Below, piece by piece: positions 23,069-29,904 of a stretch of 31,084 bases of DNA. The notes under the pieces are model-generated. The model was given only the letters and a program-made list of their open reading frames with translations. It did no database searches and was not told the origin of the DNA. The stretch is from a virus. The position numbers and the translations under genes are program-made. The stretch is taken from IMG/VR virus record IMGVR_UViG_3300006793_003010, positions 1 to 31,084 of that record; one strand, written 5' to 3'. Each line of letters starts with the position of its first letter. The first letter of the stretch is position 1.

Positions 23069-23446
23069 CTATGCCCTCTGAATGCCGCTAGGATCGGTTA
23101 CAACGGCTTCTACTGAGTCATCGTTCATCAAACGATACTCTACACCGCCAATGGTAAAGCGTGTTCCTGAGTTCATACGAAACATCACGAAGTCACCCTC
23201 TTTACACCAAGCTCCATCGGGAAAGCGGTCTTTGTCCGCATACGCCCCGTCGCCCATATCAACCACCAAGCCAATAATAGACATAATGTGGTCTTGAGTT
23301 TTGGCTGTTTCAGTTTTTAGAATAGACGTTCCTGCTACGGTCTCTTCCGGTTGTGGTAACGCAACAAGAAGACGGTAGCCAACGGGTTTTGGTAATTGTA
23401 GTTCTAGTTCAGCATCGCTGATTTTAACTGTTTCTTCAGTCATCAT
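23069..23446 (-). CDS. GroES/Cpn10-like co-chaperonin
   Basis: About 124-125 aa from the ATG pair at 23446/23443, preferred over an upstream in-frame start because GGAAA lies just before it; it overlaps the preceding gene by 8-11 nt. The Cpn10 layout is visible: PVGYRLLVALPQPEETVAG near the start, a mobile-loop equivalent (TSILKTETAKTQDHIMS), VVDMGDGAYADK, then EGDFVMFRMNSGTRFTIGG and a C-terminal VEYRLMNDDSVEAVV, which matches the GroES 'GDxVLFxxYxGxxxxxxGxEYLxxxxxDILAxV' end. Phage GroES analogues (such as T4 gp31) adjust host GroEL to fold large capsid proteins; its place in the head module supports this. It is somewhat longer than bacterial GroES. No GroEL is in the window. Confidence 0.88.
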   Translation of the reverse strand: MMTEETVKISDAELELQLPKPVGYRLLVALPQPEETVAGTSILKTETAKTQDHIMSIIGLVVDMGDGAYADKDRFPDGAWCKEGDFVMFRMNSGTRFTIGGVEYRLMNDDSVEAVVTDPSGIQRA

Positions 23447-23633
23447 CGTTTTCCATATAGTTTCGCGCAAGGTCTTCAACATACGATTTGCTGGCTTCGA
23501 GACCCCGAATTAAGCCAACAACTTCCCTATAACTCGCGTAATCTTTAGGCGACCCCGCGGTTAGGAAACTCTGTGCAGACGAGATGTCCCCGTCGATTTT
23601 ATCTTTCAGCACGTCAAAGACGGTTTTAGCCAT
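23436..23633 (-). CDS. Small helical head-module protein (65 aa)
   Basis: Starts MAKTVFDVLKDKIDGDISSA. The sequence predicts two helices around a DYASYREVVGLIRGLEASKS core and ends in acidic NDDD. It lies 6 nt after the portal gene and overlaps the GroES-like gene. Small helical proteins in this place are common in marine podoviruses and T4-like phages; function is unknown to me, but head assembly is likely. Confidence 0.8.
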   Translation of the reverse strand: MAKTVFDVLKDKIDGDISSAQSFLTAGSPKDYASYREVVGLIRGLEASKSYVEDLARNYMENDDD

Positions 23634-23639
23634 GGTGTG

Positions 23640-26129
23640 TTATGACTCCTTCTTAGGTGTTTGCTTCTGTGCGTTCTGCATCATGCGAGCCAGCTCAAGG
23701 TCAACCTTGTTCTCCTCCACACGTTTAGCGGTCATGTCCCGCACACCTTGACGCTTGGCGTCAATCGCTAACTCAGCCTTGTCCACGTTGATCTGTTCTG
23801 ACGCAATCTTAGCGTCGATCATCATCTTCTGAGCTTTGAGCTGTACTTCTGCTTGCTTGATCTGCGCGTCAGCCTGATCGTTTGCGGCTTTACGCTGCTG
23901 TTCTGCTTGTTTGATCTGCAGCTCGGCCTGTTTCATCTGGATGATCGGGTCTTGCTGCTGCTGTTGAGCCTTCTGCTGCGCTGCCTGCTGCTGGTTTGCC
24001 TGCGTAAGTTGCTTGCCTGCGTCTGCGACCAGACGTGACAGTTGTACTTCCATATCCTCGTCCATCTCCTCGTTCGGAGCGGGTAGTGGTACACCCAACT
24101 TCTCTTCGATTTTCGTGCGATACGCAAACCCAAGGTGTTCGGCAATATGCGCCTGTAGTGAGGCCATGATCTGTTTTGCCTGTGGGTTCTGCCCGATCAT
24201 CTGCATCATCATCGGGTCTTGCATGAACGATGTATGTGTGGCGATATGCGCTTCGTGATCTTGATAGATAAACGCTTTCATCGGCTTGCCGACCAGCGCG
24301 TCCATGTTCTCGCTGATTGGGTCCGTAGGCTTCGCATCGTCCTTCGTAGGCACGAGCTTGTCTGCGTTCTTCACGCCTAGCACTTCTATCATCTGACGAT
24401 GTAACTGTGGTAGGTCATAAATCTGTGGAGCCTGCGCTGACATCTGAAGAACAGTTTGGTACTGAACTACCCGTTGTGCCATCGTAGAGTTGTTAGGGTC
24501 GCTCACAGGGATCACATCGACCATCATGTAGTCAGCACGCTTGGCACTCACTTCGCCTCTGTGTGGGACGTACGCGTACTCTGCGGGGGCATACTCCGCC
24601 ATGATAGCCTTGAGGAGCTTGAACTCCTGCTTCATAGCGTAGTGCACACGTGCTTGCACCGCGGCCATAGGTTTGAGTGTGCGTTCCAGCAGTGCCAGTG
24701 TTGTGCCCACAGGAGCGTTAGCGGACATGTCGGAGATGTCCATATCGCTGATAGCGCCCAACCGACGACCTTCGGTAGTAATCTGGTTCAATAGGGCTAG
24801 GAGCGTCTGTGAAGGCTCCTTATAGGGTAAAGGCATAATGTTGTCACGGATAGACCCTGACGGTACATCTACGTCCTTAAACTCGCCCGGGTTGATCGGC
24901 TCGTCGTCCCCCTTGATACGTAGTCCACGGGACTTTAGCCCTCCCGGGAGGTTGGAGAGCGTACCAGCATCAACGAGCTGACGTATCAAGGAAGTTCCGG
25001 CACGGGCATATCCACCAATAATATGGATCAATCCGAGGCCATAGAACCCGAATCCCGGCACGTATACATAGTGGACGAAGTGCTGGCGCTTGAGAGTAAG
25101 AGGGTCACTCTCCTCGTAGTTTCTACGGATAGCCAGCACTTCGCCACTTCCACGCTCAATAGTGACAACATATGGGCGAGCAATCCCAGCGTCGTCATCA
25201 ACACCATCAATTAAGAGGTCAGCGTGTATCTCGTAAATAGCATAACGATCATCATTTGTAAGAGAATATCCACCATCTTCAGCTTTTTTCTCTTCAATAT
25301 CAGTGTGGTAAGGTTCTGGCTCCCCAAGGTCTACATCTCTATAGAACCCTGCGGCTTGTAACTTCTTTAATTCGTTCTTTGTCTTACGCATTACGTGCGT
25401 TACACGCTCTGCGGACTCGATATTTGACGCACCATAGGGCACAATCACGTCTTCTGCAGAGATATAAATAGCCGTTTGACGACCTAAATTAGGGTCAAAA
25501 TACACCTTTTTGAAGGCCGACCCGGCCAAACCAAGGCTGTATAACATTCTTTCGTGCTCTGGACGATACTCAATCATATTCTCAGTGAGTTCGTAGTTCA
25601 TATCAGCCTTGACACGGCCTGCTGCTTCTTCCTTTTCCTTGGTTTCTTCACCAAGAATCTTTGTTTTTACTGGACCTGCGGCGGGAAACGTCTCCGTCAT
25701 AGCCTCTGCTTGGAACCGAATGGCTGCTTCCGCTAAAACTGTGGAGTTAACCCCACATGCGCCTTCCCATGGGTCCATACGTTCTTCGTATTTGAAGCCC
25801 AACACGTCCAGACCTTTAACAAATGTGTCCGCCCAGTCTTTACGACCGTCAATATCTGTCTCGACTTGGCCTACAAGCTCGCCAGATAACTCATTTAAAT
25901 GTGACTCATCAAGGGCTTCGGCTAGGTTCATACCAAACTCGGTAAAATCCATCTCGTCACCGGGGATAATGGTGATCTCCATGCTACCGTCATCTAGTGT
26001 GACCGACTCTGGGTCAACGATCTCAATCTCTAAGTCGGAGACATCCATCTCTTCTACGCCGTCCAGCCCGCCTTCGAGGTCATCCTCAAAGCCTTTTGGT
26101 GCTGCGTATAATCCTTTTTCAATAGCCAT
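23640..26129 (-). CDS. Portal protein (large, P22-type)
   Basis: An 829-aa portal. Residues 1-60 are acidic; the wing/stem core lies at about 90-600 (DPWEGACGVNSTVLAEAAIR, GLAGSAFKKVYFDPNLGR, PYGASNIESAERVTHVMRKT, YVYVPGFGFYGLGLIHIIGG, NAPVGTTLALLERTLKPM). Residues about 695-820 are a long coiled coil starting with a Gln-rich run (708-740), corresponding to the helical barrel seen in P22-type portals. At the large end of the family, this is in keeping with podovirus portals. The dodecameric ring would form the DNA channel. GGGG lies before the ATG, 11 nt after the terminase stop. Confidence 0.92.
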   Translation of the reverse strand: MAIEKGLYAAPKGFEDDLEGGLDGVEEMDVSDLEIEIVDPESVTLDDGSMEITIIPGDEMDFTEFGMNLAEALDESHLNELSGELVGQVETDIDGRKDWADTFVKGLDVLGFKYEERMDPWEGACGVNSTVLAEAAIRFQAEAMTETFPAAGPVKTKILGEETKEKEEAAGRVKADMNYELTENMIEYRPEHERMLYSLGLAGSAFKKVYFDPNLGRQTAIYISAEDVIVPYGASNIESAERVTHVMRKTKNELKKLQAAGFYRDVDLGEPEPYHTDIEEKKAEDGGYSLTNDDRYAIYEIHADLLIDGVDDDAGIARPYVVTIERGSGEVLAIRRNYEESDPLTLKRQHFVHYVYVPGFGFYGLGLIHIIGGYARAGTSLIRQLVDAGTLSNLPGGLKSRGLRIKGDDEPINPGEFKDVDVPSGSIRDNIMPLPYKEPSQTLLALLNQITTEGRRLGAISDMDISDMSANAPVGTTLALLERTLKPMAAVQARVHYAMKQEFKLLKAIMAEYAPAEYAYVPHRGEVSAKRADYMMVDVIPVSDPNNSTMAQRVVQYQTVLQMSAQAPQIYDLPQLHRQMIEVLGVKNADKLVPTKDDAKPTDPISENMDALVGKPMKAFIYQDHEAHIATHTSFMQDPMMMQMIGQNPQAKQIMASLQAHIAEHLGFAYRTKIEEKLGVPLPAPNEEMDEDMEVQLSRLVADAGKQLTQANQQQAAQQKAQQQQQDPIIQMKQAELQIKQAEQQRKAANDQADAQIKQAEVQLKAQKMMIDAKIASEQINVDKAELAIDAKRQGVRDMTAKRVEENKVDLELARMMQNAQKQTPKKES

Positions 26130-26140
26130 AGCTAAATCCC

Positions 26141-27694
26141 CTAATAATACCCGCCTCGACGCTGTTTAAAGAACCGCTGTTCTTCAGGCTCATCGGAAGG
26201 CAACCGAATAAACCCTCCCTGCCGAAAGCGCATAAGGGCCATCACCGTGGAGTCTACAAGGTCATCATTACTCATAAATGGAAATCCTGCAATCTCTTCG
26301 ACAACTTCTTCAGCCCACCGTGTCTGCGGCACCCACACAAGTTCGGACGCAATTATGTCCGCTACAGAGTTGAGACGTGCCGTTTTGTCTCCCGACCCCC
26401 TGTGAGGGGTATACTCTGATACTGGCAAGCCCATACGCCGCATCTCTTGATACAAGGCTACACCAGAGCTTTTCTTCTCCACAATGAACGAATCTGGTTC
26501 CCAGTCTTGGTACTCTTCCATTGCAAGTTGTTTAAGCTCTGGGAACTCCATACGCTGTTTGATACTATTTAACAATATAATATTGTACGCGTTGGTCTCT
26601 TCGTTCAAGAATACACCCCATGTGGTAAGGGCTGTATAGTCTGCACGGTTATGTCTCTCGGCTGCGGCGTCAAGCGACATGATAATATACTCACAGGACG
26701 GAGGTTGCTCATGCGTCCACTCCTGCCACCACTCTCGTTTGACGATAGCGGCTTCTTCTGCGGTAGGTTTTTGCTGATACTGCGCATTCCACTGGAACGT
26801 AGGCATCGACGCCTTGGTACGTAGAAGAGCTTCCAAATCGAAGAACTCAGGCCACAGAGGCTTCTGTACTTCTTTCTTCGTCTTCTTGTTACGCACTTCT
26901 AGTATAGCTGGGAACTCAACCACCTCATACTGATCGGAGCGTTCGTTCTGTGTCATGTCACGTACAACACGACCAGTCAGGTCATCCATATGCCAACGTG
27001 TCTGTATGATAGCCACACGGCCCCCGGGCATCAGACGGGTACGAGCACCGAAGGTGAACCACTCATATGCCTTCTCAAAGACCTCAAAGTTGCCGTTGAT
27101 AACATCTTGTTCTGAGTGTGGATCATCCACAAGTAACAAGTCAGCACCACGGCCTGCGAGTGCAGAGCCAATACCGCACGCATAGTATTCTCCTCCCACA
27201 TTGGTGTTCCACCGTCCCGCTGACTTACTATCAGACGCAAGCTGCACGGTGGGAAATATCGACCTATACTCGTCAGTAGCAATCAGGTTACGGACCTTAC
27301 GCCCAAAATCTACAGCGAGATCAGTAGTATGCGAGACCATCATAACTTTTTTGTCTGGGTTTCGCCCTAAAAACCACGCCGGGTAGAAGATAGAAACAAG
27401 CTGTGACTTGCCATGACGTGGTGGGATATTCACGCAAACGCGGTCTTTATCGCCCTTTTCAATGCCCATAAGCATGTTTGCCAGTATGCGGTGGTGTTTA
27501 CCTACAATAAAGTCTGGCATCATCAGCTTGCAGAACTCGATTAGGTCGTCATACGCGCGTTTGTTGGTGCTTCTTGTGTGTAACTCGTCAACCATACGGT
27601 CAATTTCAGCTACTTCCTCAGTGCTGAACGCATCTAGGTTCGCCAACATGACCTCAATATCGGCCTCGTTGAAATCTAACCCTTCAGTCATCAT
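26141..27694 (-). CDS. terL: Terminase large subunit
   Basis: About 517 aa from the ATG at 27694 (27691 is an equally possible ATG; the in-frame codon further upstream is TTG). ATPase motifs: Walker A IPPRHGKSQ near residue 94-100, Walker B LLLVDD followed by PHS near 189-194, and a coupling motif IQTRWH near 234-238 (numbered from the longer frame, three residues more). Nuclease motifs: SLDAAA (Asp345), IVEKKSSG (Glu409) and SNDDLVDS (Asp480-484). It cuts concatemers and drives DNA into the procapsid through the portal. It overlaps the TerS candidate by about 10 nt. Gene order and motifs make the call secure. Confidence 0.96.
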   Translation of the reverse strand: MMTEGLDFNEADIEVMLANLDAFSTEEVAEIDRMVDELHTRSTNKRAYDDLIEFCKLMMPDFIVGKHHRILANMLMGIEKGDKDRVCVNIPPRHGKSQLVSIFYPAWFLGRNPDKKVMMVSHTTDLAVDFGRKVRNLIATDEYRSIFPTVQLASDSKSAGRWNTNVGGEYYACGIGSALAGRGADLLLVDDPHSEQDVINGNFEVFEKAYEWFTFGARTRLMPGGRVAIIQTRWHMDDLTGRVVRDMTQNERSDQYEVVEFPAILEVRNKKTKKEVQKPLWPEFFDLEALLRTKASMPTFQWNAQYQQKPTAEEAAIVKREWWQEWTHEQPPSCEYIIMSLDAAAERHNRADYTALTTWGVFLNEETNAYNIILLNSIKQRMEFPELKQLAMEEYQDWEPDSFIVEKKSSGVALYQEMRRMGLPVSEYTPHRGSGDKTARLNSVADIIASELVWVPQTRWAEEVVEEIAGFPFMSNDDLVDSTVMALMRFRQGGFIRLPSDEPEEQRFFKQRRGGYY

Positions 27695-28277
27695 CAAACC
27701 CAAATTCTTCGTCGGTATCTATCGCGGTAGCCTCTATAACCGTGGCGTCTTCTACCTCTGGGGGTGGGTTTACCAGCTTTGTGAGCTTACTACGCAGCTT
27801 TTCTTTGATGTCGTCGGTGGTTTGGTGCGTAATCGTCACCTCAGACTTCTCTGTAAACAAGCCTACGTCTGAAATCTTACCCAAAAGCTCAAGTGCACGC
27901 ATCCGCACGCGAGGATCAGGGTTTTCGGACTCAATTATGAGCTTATTGGTCACTAGATTGCGCAGTTGTTTAGAAGATTCGACCACGGAATGGTTAAATT
28001 CGTCTATGATGTTGCTTGTTAGTCGGACAGACGCAGGTGTTAACATGGCTGCACGCTTGTTGGTAACTTTTTGGGACGTTTTATCTGGTGCGCTGGCATA
28101 TGCAGTGGCTAAAGTAGCAGCAGCTTCCTTGTCGGCCTCATCTGGCTCAAGGTTTACGCCATGTTCTTCTAATTTATCCACGGTTTTACCCAACGCAGCC
28201 GTGCGTTCCGGTAGAGGTATGCTCTTAACCTCGTCTTCTAGGGGCACCCCTAGCTCGGGAATGGCATTCATTGTCAT
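27684..28277 (-). CDS. Terminase small subunit candidate
   Basis: About 197 aa from the ATG at 28277 (28271 is an alternative). A longer frame from a TTG at 28337 is rejected because that codon is the promoter -35. The protein is helical and charged: PLEDEVKSIPLPERTAALGK, a central SVRLTSNIIDEFNHSVVESS helix, ADPRVRMRALELLGKISD-like repeats and an acidic C-terminus (DTDEEFGFDDD). Position directly upstream of and overlapping terL is the main argument for TerS; a helix-turn-helix is not obvious. There is no good ribosome site. It is the first gene of the late operon. Confidence 0.7.
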   Translation of the reverse strand: MTMNAIPELGVPLEDEVKSIPLPERTAALGKTVDKLEEHGVNLEPDEADKEAAATLATAYASAPDKTSQKVTNKRAAMLTPASVRLTSNIIDEFNHSVVESSKQLRNLVTNKLIIESENPDPRVRMRALELLGKISDVGLFTEKSEVTITHQTTDDIKEKLRSKLTKLVNPPPEVEDATVIEATAIDTDEEFGFDDD

Positions 28278-28308
28278 AGTACATCGCAGGTTGGTAACCG
28301 ATAACGGA

Positions 28309-28337
28309 ATAATAGGGTACAAAAAATTTTTTGACAA
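28309..28337 (-). promoter_or_regulatory. Sigma70-type promoter of the packaging/head operon
   Basis: On the minus strand: -35 TTGTCA (28337-28332), a 17-nt spacer and -10 TATTAT (28314-28309), each one base from consensus. The start of transcription would be near 28302, about 25 nt before the TerS ATG. It is the only good promoter seen ahead of the packaging genes. Confidence 0.75.
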
Positions 28338-28340
28338 GGG

Positions 28341-28370
28341 TTTTGAAAAAGGGGTGGGGGGTTTTCAAAA
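28341..28370. repeat. Inverted repeat with G-run loop just upstream of the late promoter
   Basis: Perfect 9-bp arms TTTTGAAAA (28341-28349) and TTTTCAAAA (28362-28370) flank a 12-base loop AGGGGTGGGGGG. It begins 4 bases upstream of the late promoter -35. AT-rich arms around a G-run suggest a protein-binding or structural element acting on that promoter. Confidence 0.65.
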
Positions 28371-28434
28371 AATAGCGATTTATTCGTGTGTATTAGTATT
28401 ACTACACGTAACGCGGAGTCCCACATGACAGCGC

Positions 28435-28454
28435 GGGGGGTGGGGGTAGGGTGG
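28435..28454 (+). repeat. G-rich tract (possible G-quadruplex)
   Basis: Runs of six, five, three and two G separated by one or two bases. With the G-run at 28351-28361 it makes this intergenic region strikingly G-rich on the plus strand. A four-tier quadruplex would need slippage in the longest run, so this is only suggestive. Confidence 0.4.
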
Positions 28455-28470
28455 TGTCGCGCCATGCTCG

Positions 28471-28490
28471 ATTTAGGGAGTTCCCTAAAT
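28471..28490. repeat. Recurring palindrome, copy 1
   Basis: Arms ATTTAGGGA and TCCCTAAAT with a GT centre. Nearly identical palindromes occur at 29341, 29442, 29905 and 30401. Here it lies next to the iteron array, about 140 bases before the 180-aa gene. Operator for a dimeric regulator or an RNA hairpin. Confidence 0.85.
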
Positions 28491-28493
28491 GGT

Positions 28494-28533
28494 ATCCAAT
28501 GCCATCCAATGCCATACGATGCCAAGCGATGCG
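28494..28533. repeat. Four tandem 10-bp iterons
   Basis: Four contiguous 10-bp units: ATCCAATGCC twice exactly, then ATACGATGCC and AAGCGATGCG. The 10-bp period puts each copy on the same DNA face. Two inverted GGCAT half-sites follow at 28560-28569. This is typical of initiator or regulator binding arrays. Confidence 0.75.
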
Positions 28534-28543
28534 GTTCTATCTA

Positions 28544-28572
28544 TTGTCTAACATGTTATGGCATGGCATAAA
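28544..28572 (+). promoter_or_regulatory. Probable rightward promoter for the 180-aa gene
   Basis: TTGTCT (28544-28549), 17-nt spacer, CATAAA (28567-28572). Four to five matches per hexamer, so moderate. It lies between the iterons and the inverted repeat at 28575-28616, with its start point inside the first arm, which would suit repression. Confidence 0.45.
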
Positions 28573-28574
28573 GT

Positions 28575-28616
28575 AATTGTCAGCACGGCCATGAGGCGAA
28601 AATAAGTCTGACAATT
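28575..28616 (+). promoter_or_regulatory. Inverted repeat in front of the 180-aa gene
   Basis: Perfect 9-bp arms AATTGTCAG (28575-28583) and CTGACAATT (28608-28616) with a 24-nt loop, ending 2 nt before the GGAG ribosome site of the 180-aa gene. It could be an autoregulatory operator or a leader hairpin controlling translation. Confidence 0.6.
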
Positions 28617-28628
28617 TGGAGTAATACA

Positions 28629-29171
28629 ATGTCTAATCTTACAATCAACGAGATCGCAATCAACGCAATCAAAAAAGCCTATACTGGCCGCTTTGGCGCA
28701 GAGGATAAGTTTGCAGAGCACATGGATGTAGCAAAGCAGCACATGCGCTGGACGGATGCGGTTGCGCCCACCAAGAACAACCTTGCCTCTGGCAAGTCAA
28801 CGGCCACCAAGGAAAGCCGTGAGCAATTGGTGCAGCTCTTTACTGGCGTGCTGAAAAGCAAGAAGCGCGCCCATGACAGCGCAGCGGTTGGCGCAGAGAT
28901 AAAGGATCTCAAGAACCAGCTCATGCTACGCCAAGAGCCTGCACTATACGCAGAGACTGGCGGCAACCTTGGCAAGATCGAAGCCGTAGAGGGTGGCAAT
29001 GCGCAGGTCAAACCAAAGCCTGCCGACAAGACAGCCATTGAGATGCGCGATCAACTCATCACCAACGTCAAGAATTGGGTTGAGAAAAACAGCGTCGAGC
29101 TTGGCCAAGATTATACGCCAACACGCAAGGCGATACTCGCGGCAATGGAAACACTGTCAATCAAACGCTAA
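28629..29171 (+). CDS. Unknown protein of the rightward (early-side) operon (180 aa)
   Basis: Starts MSNLTINEIAINAIKKAYTG; GGAG lies 8 nt before the ATG. The N-terminal third (FGAEDKFAEHMDVAKQHMR) is helical and could hold a DNA-binding helix-turn-helix-like region. Then comes NNLASGKSTATKESREQLVQ, a basic KSKKRAHDS segment, a coiled stretch (EIKDLKNQLMLRQE) and a C-terminal helical domain (DQLITNVKNWVEKNS). It has its own terminator 9 nt after the stop and a palindrome, iterons and an inverted repeat upstream, so it is a separately controlled gene. A regulator or replication protein is a fair guess; no family recognised. Confidence 0.8.
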   Translation: MSNLTINEIAINAIKKAYTGRFGAEDKFAEHMDVAKQHMRWTDAVAPTKNNLASGKSTATKESREQLVQLFTGVLKSKKRAHDSAAVGAEIKDLKNQLMLRQEPALYAETGGNLGKIEAVEGGNAQVKPKPADKTAIEMRDQLITNVKNWVEKNSVELGQDYTPTRKAILAAMETLSIKR

Positions 29172-29179
29172 CATCTTAC

Positions 29180-29211
29180 GGGGTAGGGCTTCGGCTCTAC
29201 CCCATTTTTTT
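29180..29211 (+). terminator. Rho-independent terminator after the 180-aa gene
   Basis: Stem GGGGTAGGGC with UUCG loop and GCTCTACCCC (29180-29203), one G-U pair, followed by A and seven T. Lies 9 nt after the stop codon. Strong intrinsic terminator with a C(UUCG)G loop like the capsid terminator. Confidence 0.93.
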
Positions 29212-29217
29212 ATGTCC

Positions 29218-29248
29218 TATGATACCAGTATCCCGGTAGCGTTGCGCC
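29218..29248. repeat. 31-bp direct repeat, copy A
   Basis: First of three copies of a 31-bp repeat (others at 29362-29392 and 29463-29493). The core contains GATACCAGTATC, itself a palindrome with arms GATAC/GTATC. Further conserved: GTAGCG and a CGCC end. Unlike B and C this copy is not preceded by the ATTTAGGGA palindrome but by terminator 1. Confidence 0.8.
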
Positions 29249-29316
29249 TTACCTGTTGCGCATTGGCACGTTACGTGCTACCTATACACAGGCTCATACC
29301 ATAACGCCCCCCTCGG

Positions 29317-29339
29317 CCCGCTTCGGCGGGTCTTTTTTT
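29317..29339 (+). terminator. Second Rho-independent terminator
   Basis: Stem CCCGC-TTCG-GCGGG (29317-29330) followed by TCTTTTTTT. It is about 105 nt after terminator 1 with no gene between, so it either backs up the first or ends a separate short transcript. Confidence 0.88.
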
Positions 29340-29340
29340 G

Positions 29341-29358
29341 TTTAGGGATTTCCCCATA
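29341..29358. repeat. Recurring palindrome, copy 2 (degenerate)
   Basis: TTTAGGGA, TT, then TCCCCATA: the left arm is intact and the right arm has two changes. It begins directly after terminator 2's T tract and sits 3 bases before repeat B, the same spacing as copy 3 and repeat C. Confidence 0.7.
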
Positions 29359-29361
29359 TAA

Positions 29362-29392
29362 TATGATACCAGTAGCTGAGTAGCGCCACGCC
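29362..29392. repeat. 31-bp direct repeat, copy B
   Basis: Aligned without gaps to copies A and C; the palindromic core is GATACCAGTAGC, with one arm changed. Preceded by the degenerate palindrome copy 2. Confidence 0.8.
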
Positions 29393-29441
29393 ACACCATG
29401 AGATGTCATGTACCAGTGGGGTTAACACACTACCCACTACG

Positions 29442-29459
29442 TTTAGGGATTTCCCTAAA
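29442..29459. repeat. Recurring palindrome, copy 3
   Basis: Perfect arms TTTAGGGA and TCCCTAAA with a TT centre, 3 bases before repeat C, so palindrome and 31-bp repeat form a composite unit. Confidence 0.85.
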
Positions 29460-29462
29460 TGA

Positions 29463-29493
29463 TCTGATACCAGTATCTGAGTAGCGGTGCGCC
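29463..29493. repeat. 31-bp direct repeat, copy C
   Basis: Third copy, with GATACCAGTATC core and CTGAGTAGCG as in copy B. Spacing between A, B and C starts is 144 and 101 bases. Confidence 0.8.
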
Positions 29494-29504
29494 TCGCGCA
29501 AAGG

Positions 29505-29542
29505 CTAAGTGTCTGAAAACAAAGCAATGTATCATTTGTACC
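29505..29542. repeat. 38-bp direct repeat, copy 1
   Basis: Begins CTAAGTGTCTGA and ends TTTGTACC. Aligned to 29568-29605 without gaps, 32 of 38 bases are identical. Additional TGTACC or GGTACA words lie around it (about 29550, 29700, 29760-29775). Confidence 0.85.
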
Positions 29543-29567
29543 GTCCGTGTACCGTTGCAAATGGGGT

Positions 29568-29605
29568 CTAAGTGTCTGATATTAAAACAATGTAGCGTTT
29601 GTACC
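29568..29605. repeat. 38-bp direct repeat, copy 2
   Basis: Second copy, 63 bases after the start of the first. It abuts an AT-rich stretch (29607-29640), an arrangement seen in many replication origins. Confidence 0.85.
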
Positions 29606-29606
29606 A

Positions 29607-29640
29607 CTTTTATAAGTATATATATCTAACTTTTATTGAA
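29607..29640. other. AT-rich stretch next to the 38-bp repeats
   Basis: About 34 bases almost without G or C (ACTTTTATAAGTATATATAT then more), directly after the second 38-bp repeat. It could act as a DNA-unwinding element if this is an origin, or simply supply a promoter -10. Confidence 0.45.
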
Positions 29641-29813
29641 GGGTAAAAGAGAGGGTCTTTCGCCTAAAAACCCTTTCAAGAATCTTGACATATCACTATG
29701 GTACAAGCGTGACTTTGCTACATCCCTTTAATATCAGTAGCTTACAGACACCCGTGGTGGTACATGATGGTACATACAACGTATACCCACCACACGATAG
29801 TTCTAAACACCCA

Positions 29814-29842
29814 TTGACATTTCCCGATACTTGTGTTATGTT
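29814..29842 (+). promoter_or_regulatory. Sigma70-type promoter for the zinc-protein operon
   Basis: Perfect TTGACA (29814-29819), 17-nt spacer, TATGTT (29837-29842). The transcript would start near 29849 and carry a leader of about 90 nt containing palindrome copy 4 just before the ribosome site of the next gene. Confidence 0.75.
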
Positions 29843-29904
29843 ATATGTATGGTCGGACTTCTTCCCACCTGTTGGGGCTGTTCGCCCTACCCATTCAACC
29901 AACC

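Larger units (their letters stand above)
28278..28628. other. Divergent intergenic control region
   Basis: About 350 bases without a credible gene, between the leftward late operon and the rightward genes. It holds the late promoter, an inverted repeat with a G-run loop, a second G-rich tract, one copy of the recurring palindrome, four 10-bp iterons, a probable rightward promoter and an inverted repeat in front of the 180-aa gene. Elements are listed separately. The strand switch and repeat density suggest regulation and perhaps replication initiation. Confidence 0.7.

Noticed and set aside
25609-26169. A 186-codon plus-strand frame opposite the portal gene start
   Set aside because: Antisense to the portal, Ser/Pro-rich, crossing the terminase-portal junction; no support.
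28278-28337. TTG-initiated N-terminal extension of the TerS candidate
   Set aside because: The TTG is the -35 element of the promoter and the -10 lies inside the extension, so it would not be transcribed.
27742-28428. A 228-codon plus-strand frame
   Set aside because: Antisense to the TerS candidate and runs through the late promoter, the inverted repeat and the G-run; not a plausible gene.
28435-28454. Firm G-quadruplex call
   Set aside because: The runs do not give four separated G3 tracts without slippage; kept only as a G-rich tract.
29212-29600. tRNA genes in the gene-poor region
   Set aside because: No cloverleaf with a T-loop GTTCNA and matching acceptor stem could be found by eye.
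29342-29902. Several short frames on both strands (60-83 codons) in the repeat region
   Set aside because: They cross repeats, the palindromes and a strong promoter, have no ribosome sites and Cys/Trp-rich odd compositions.
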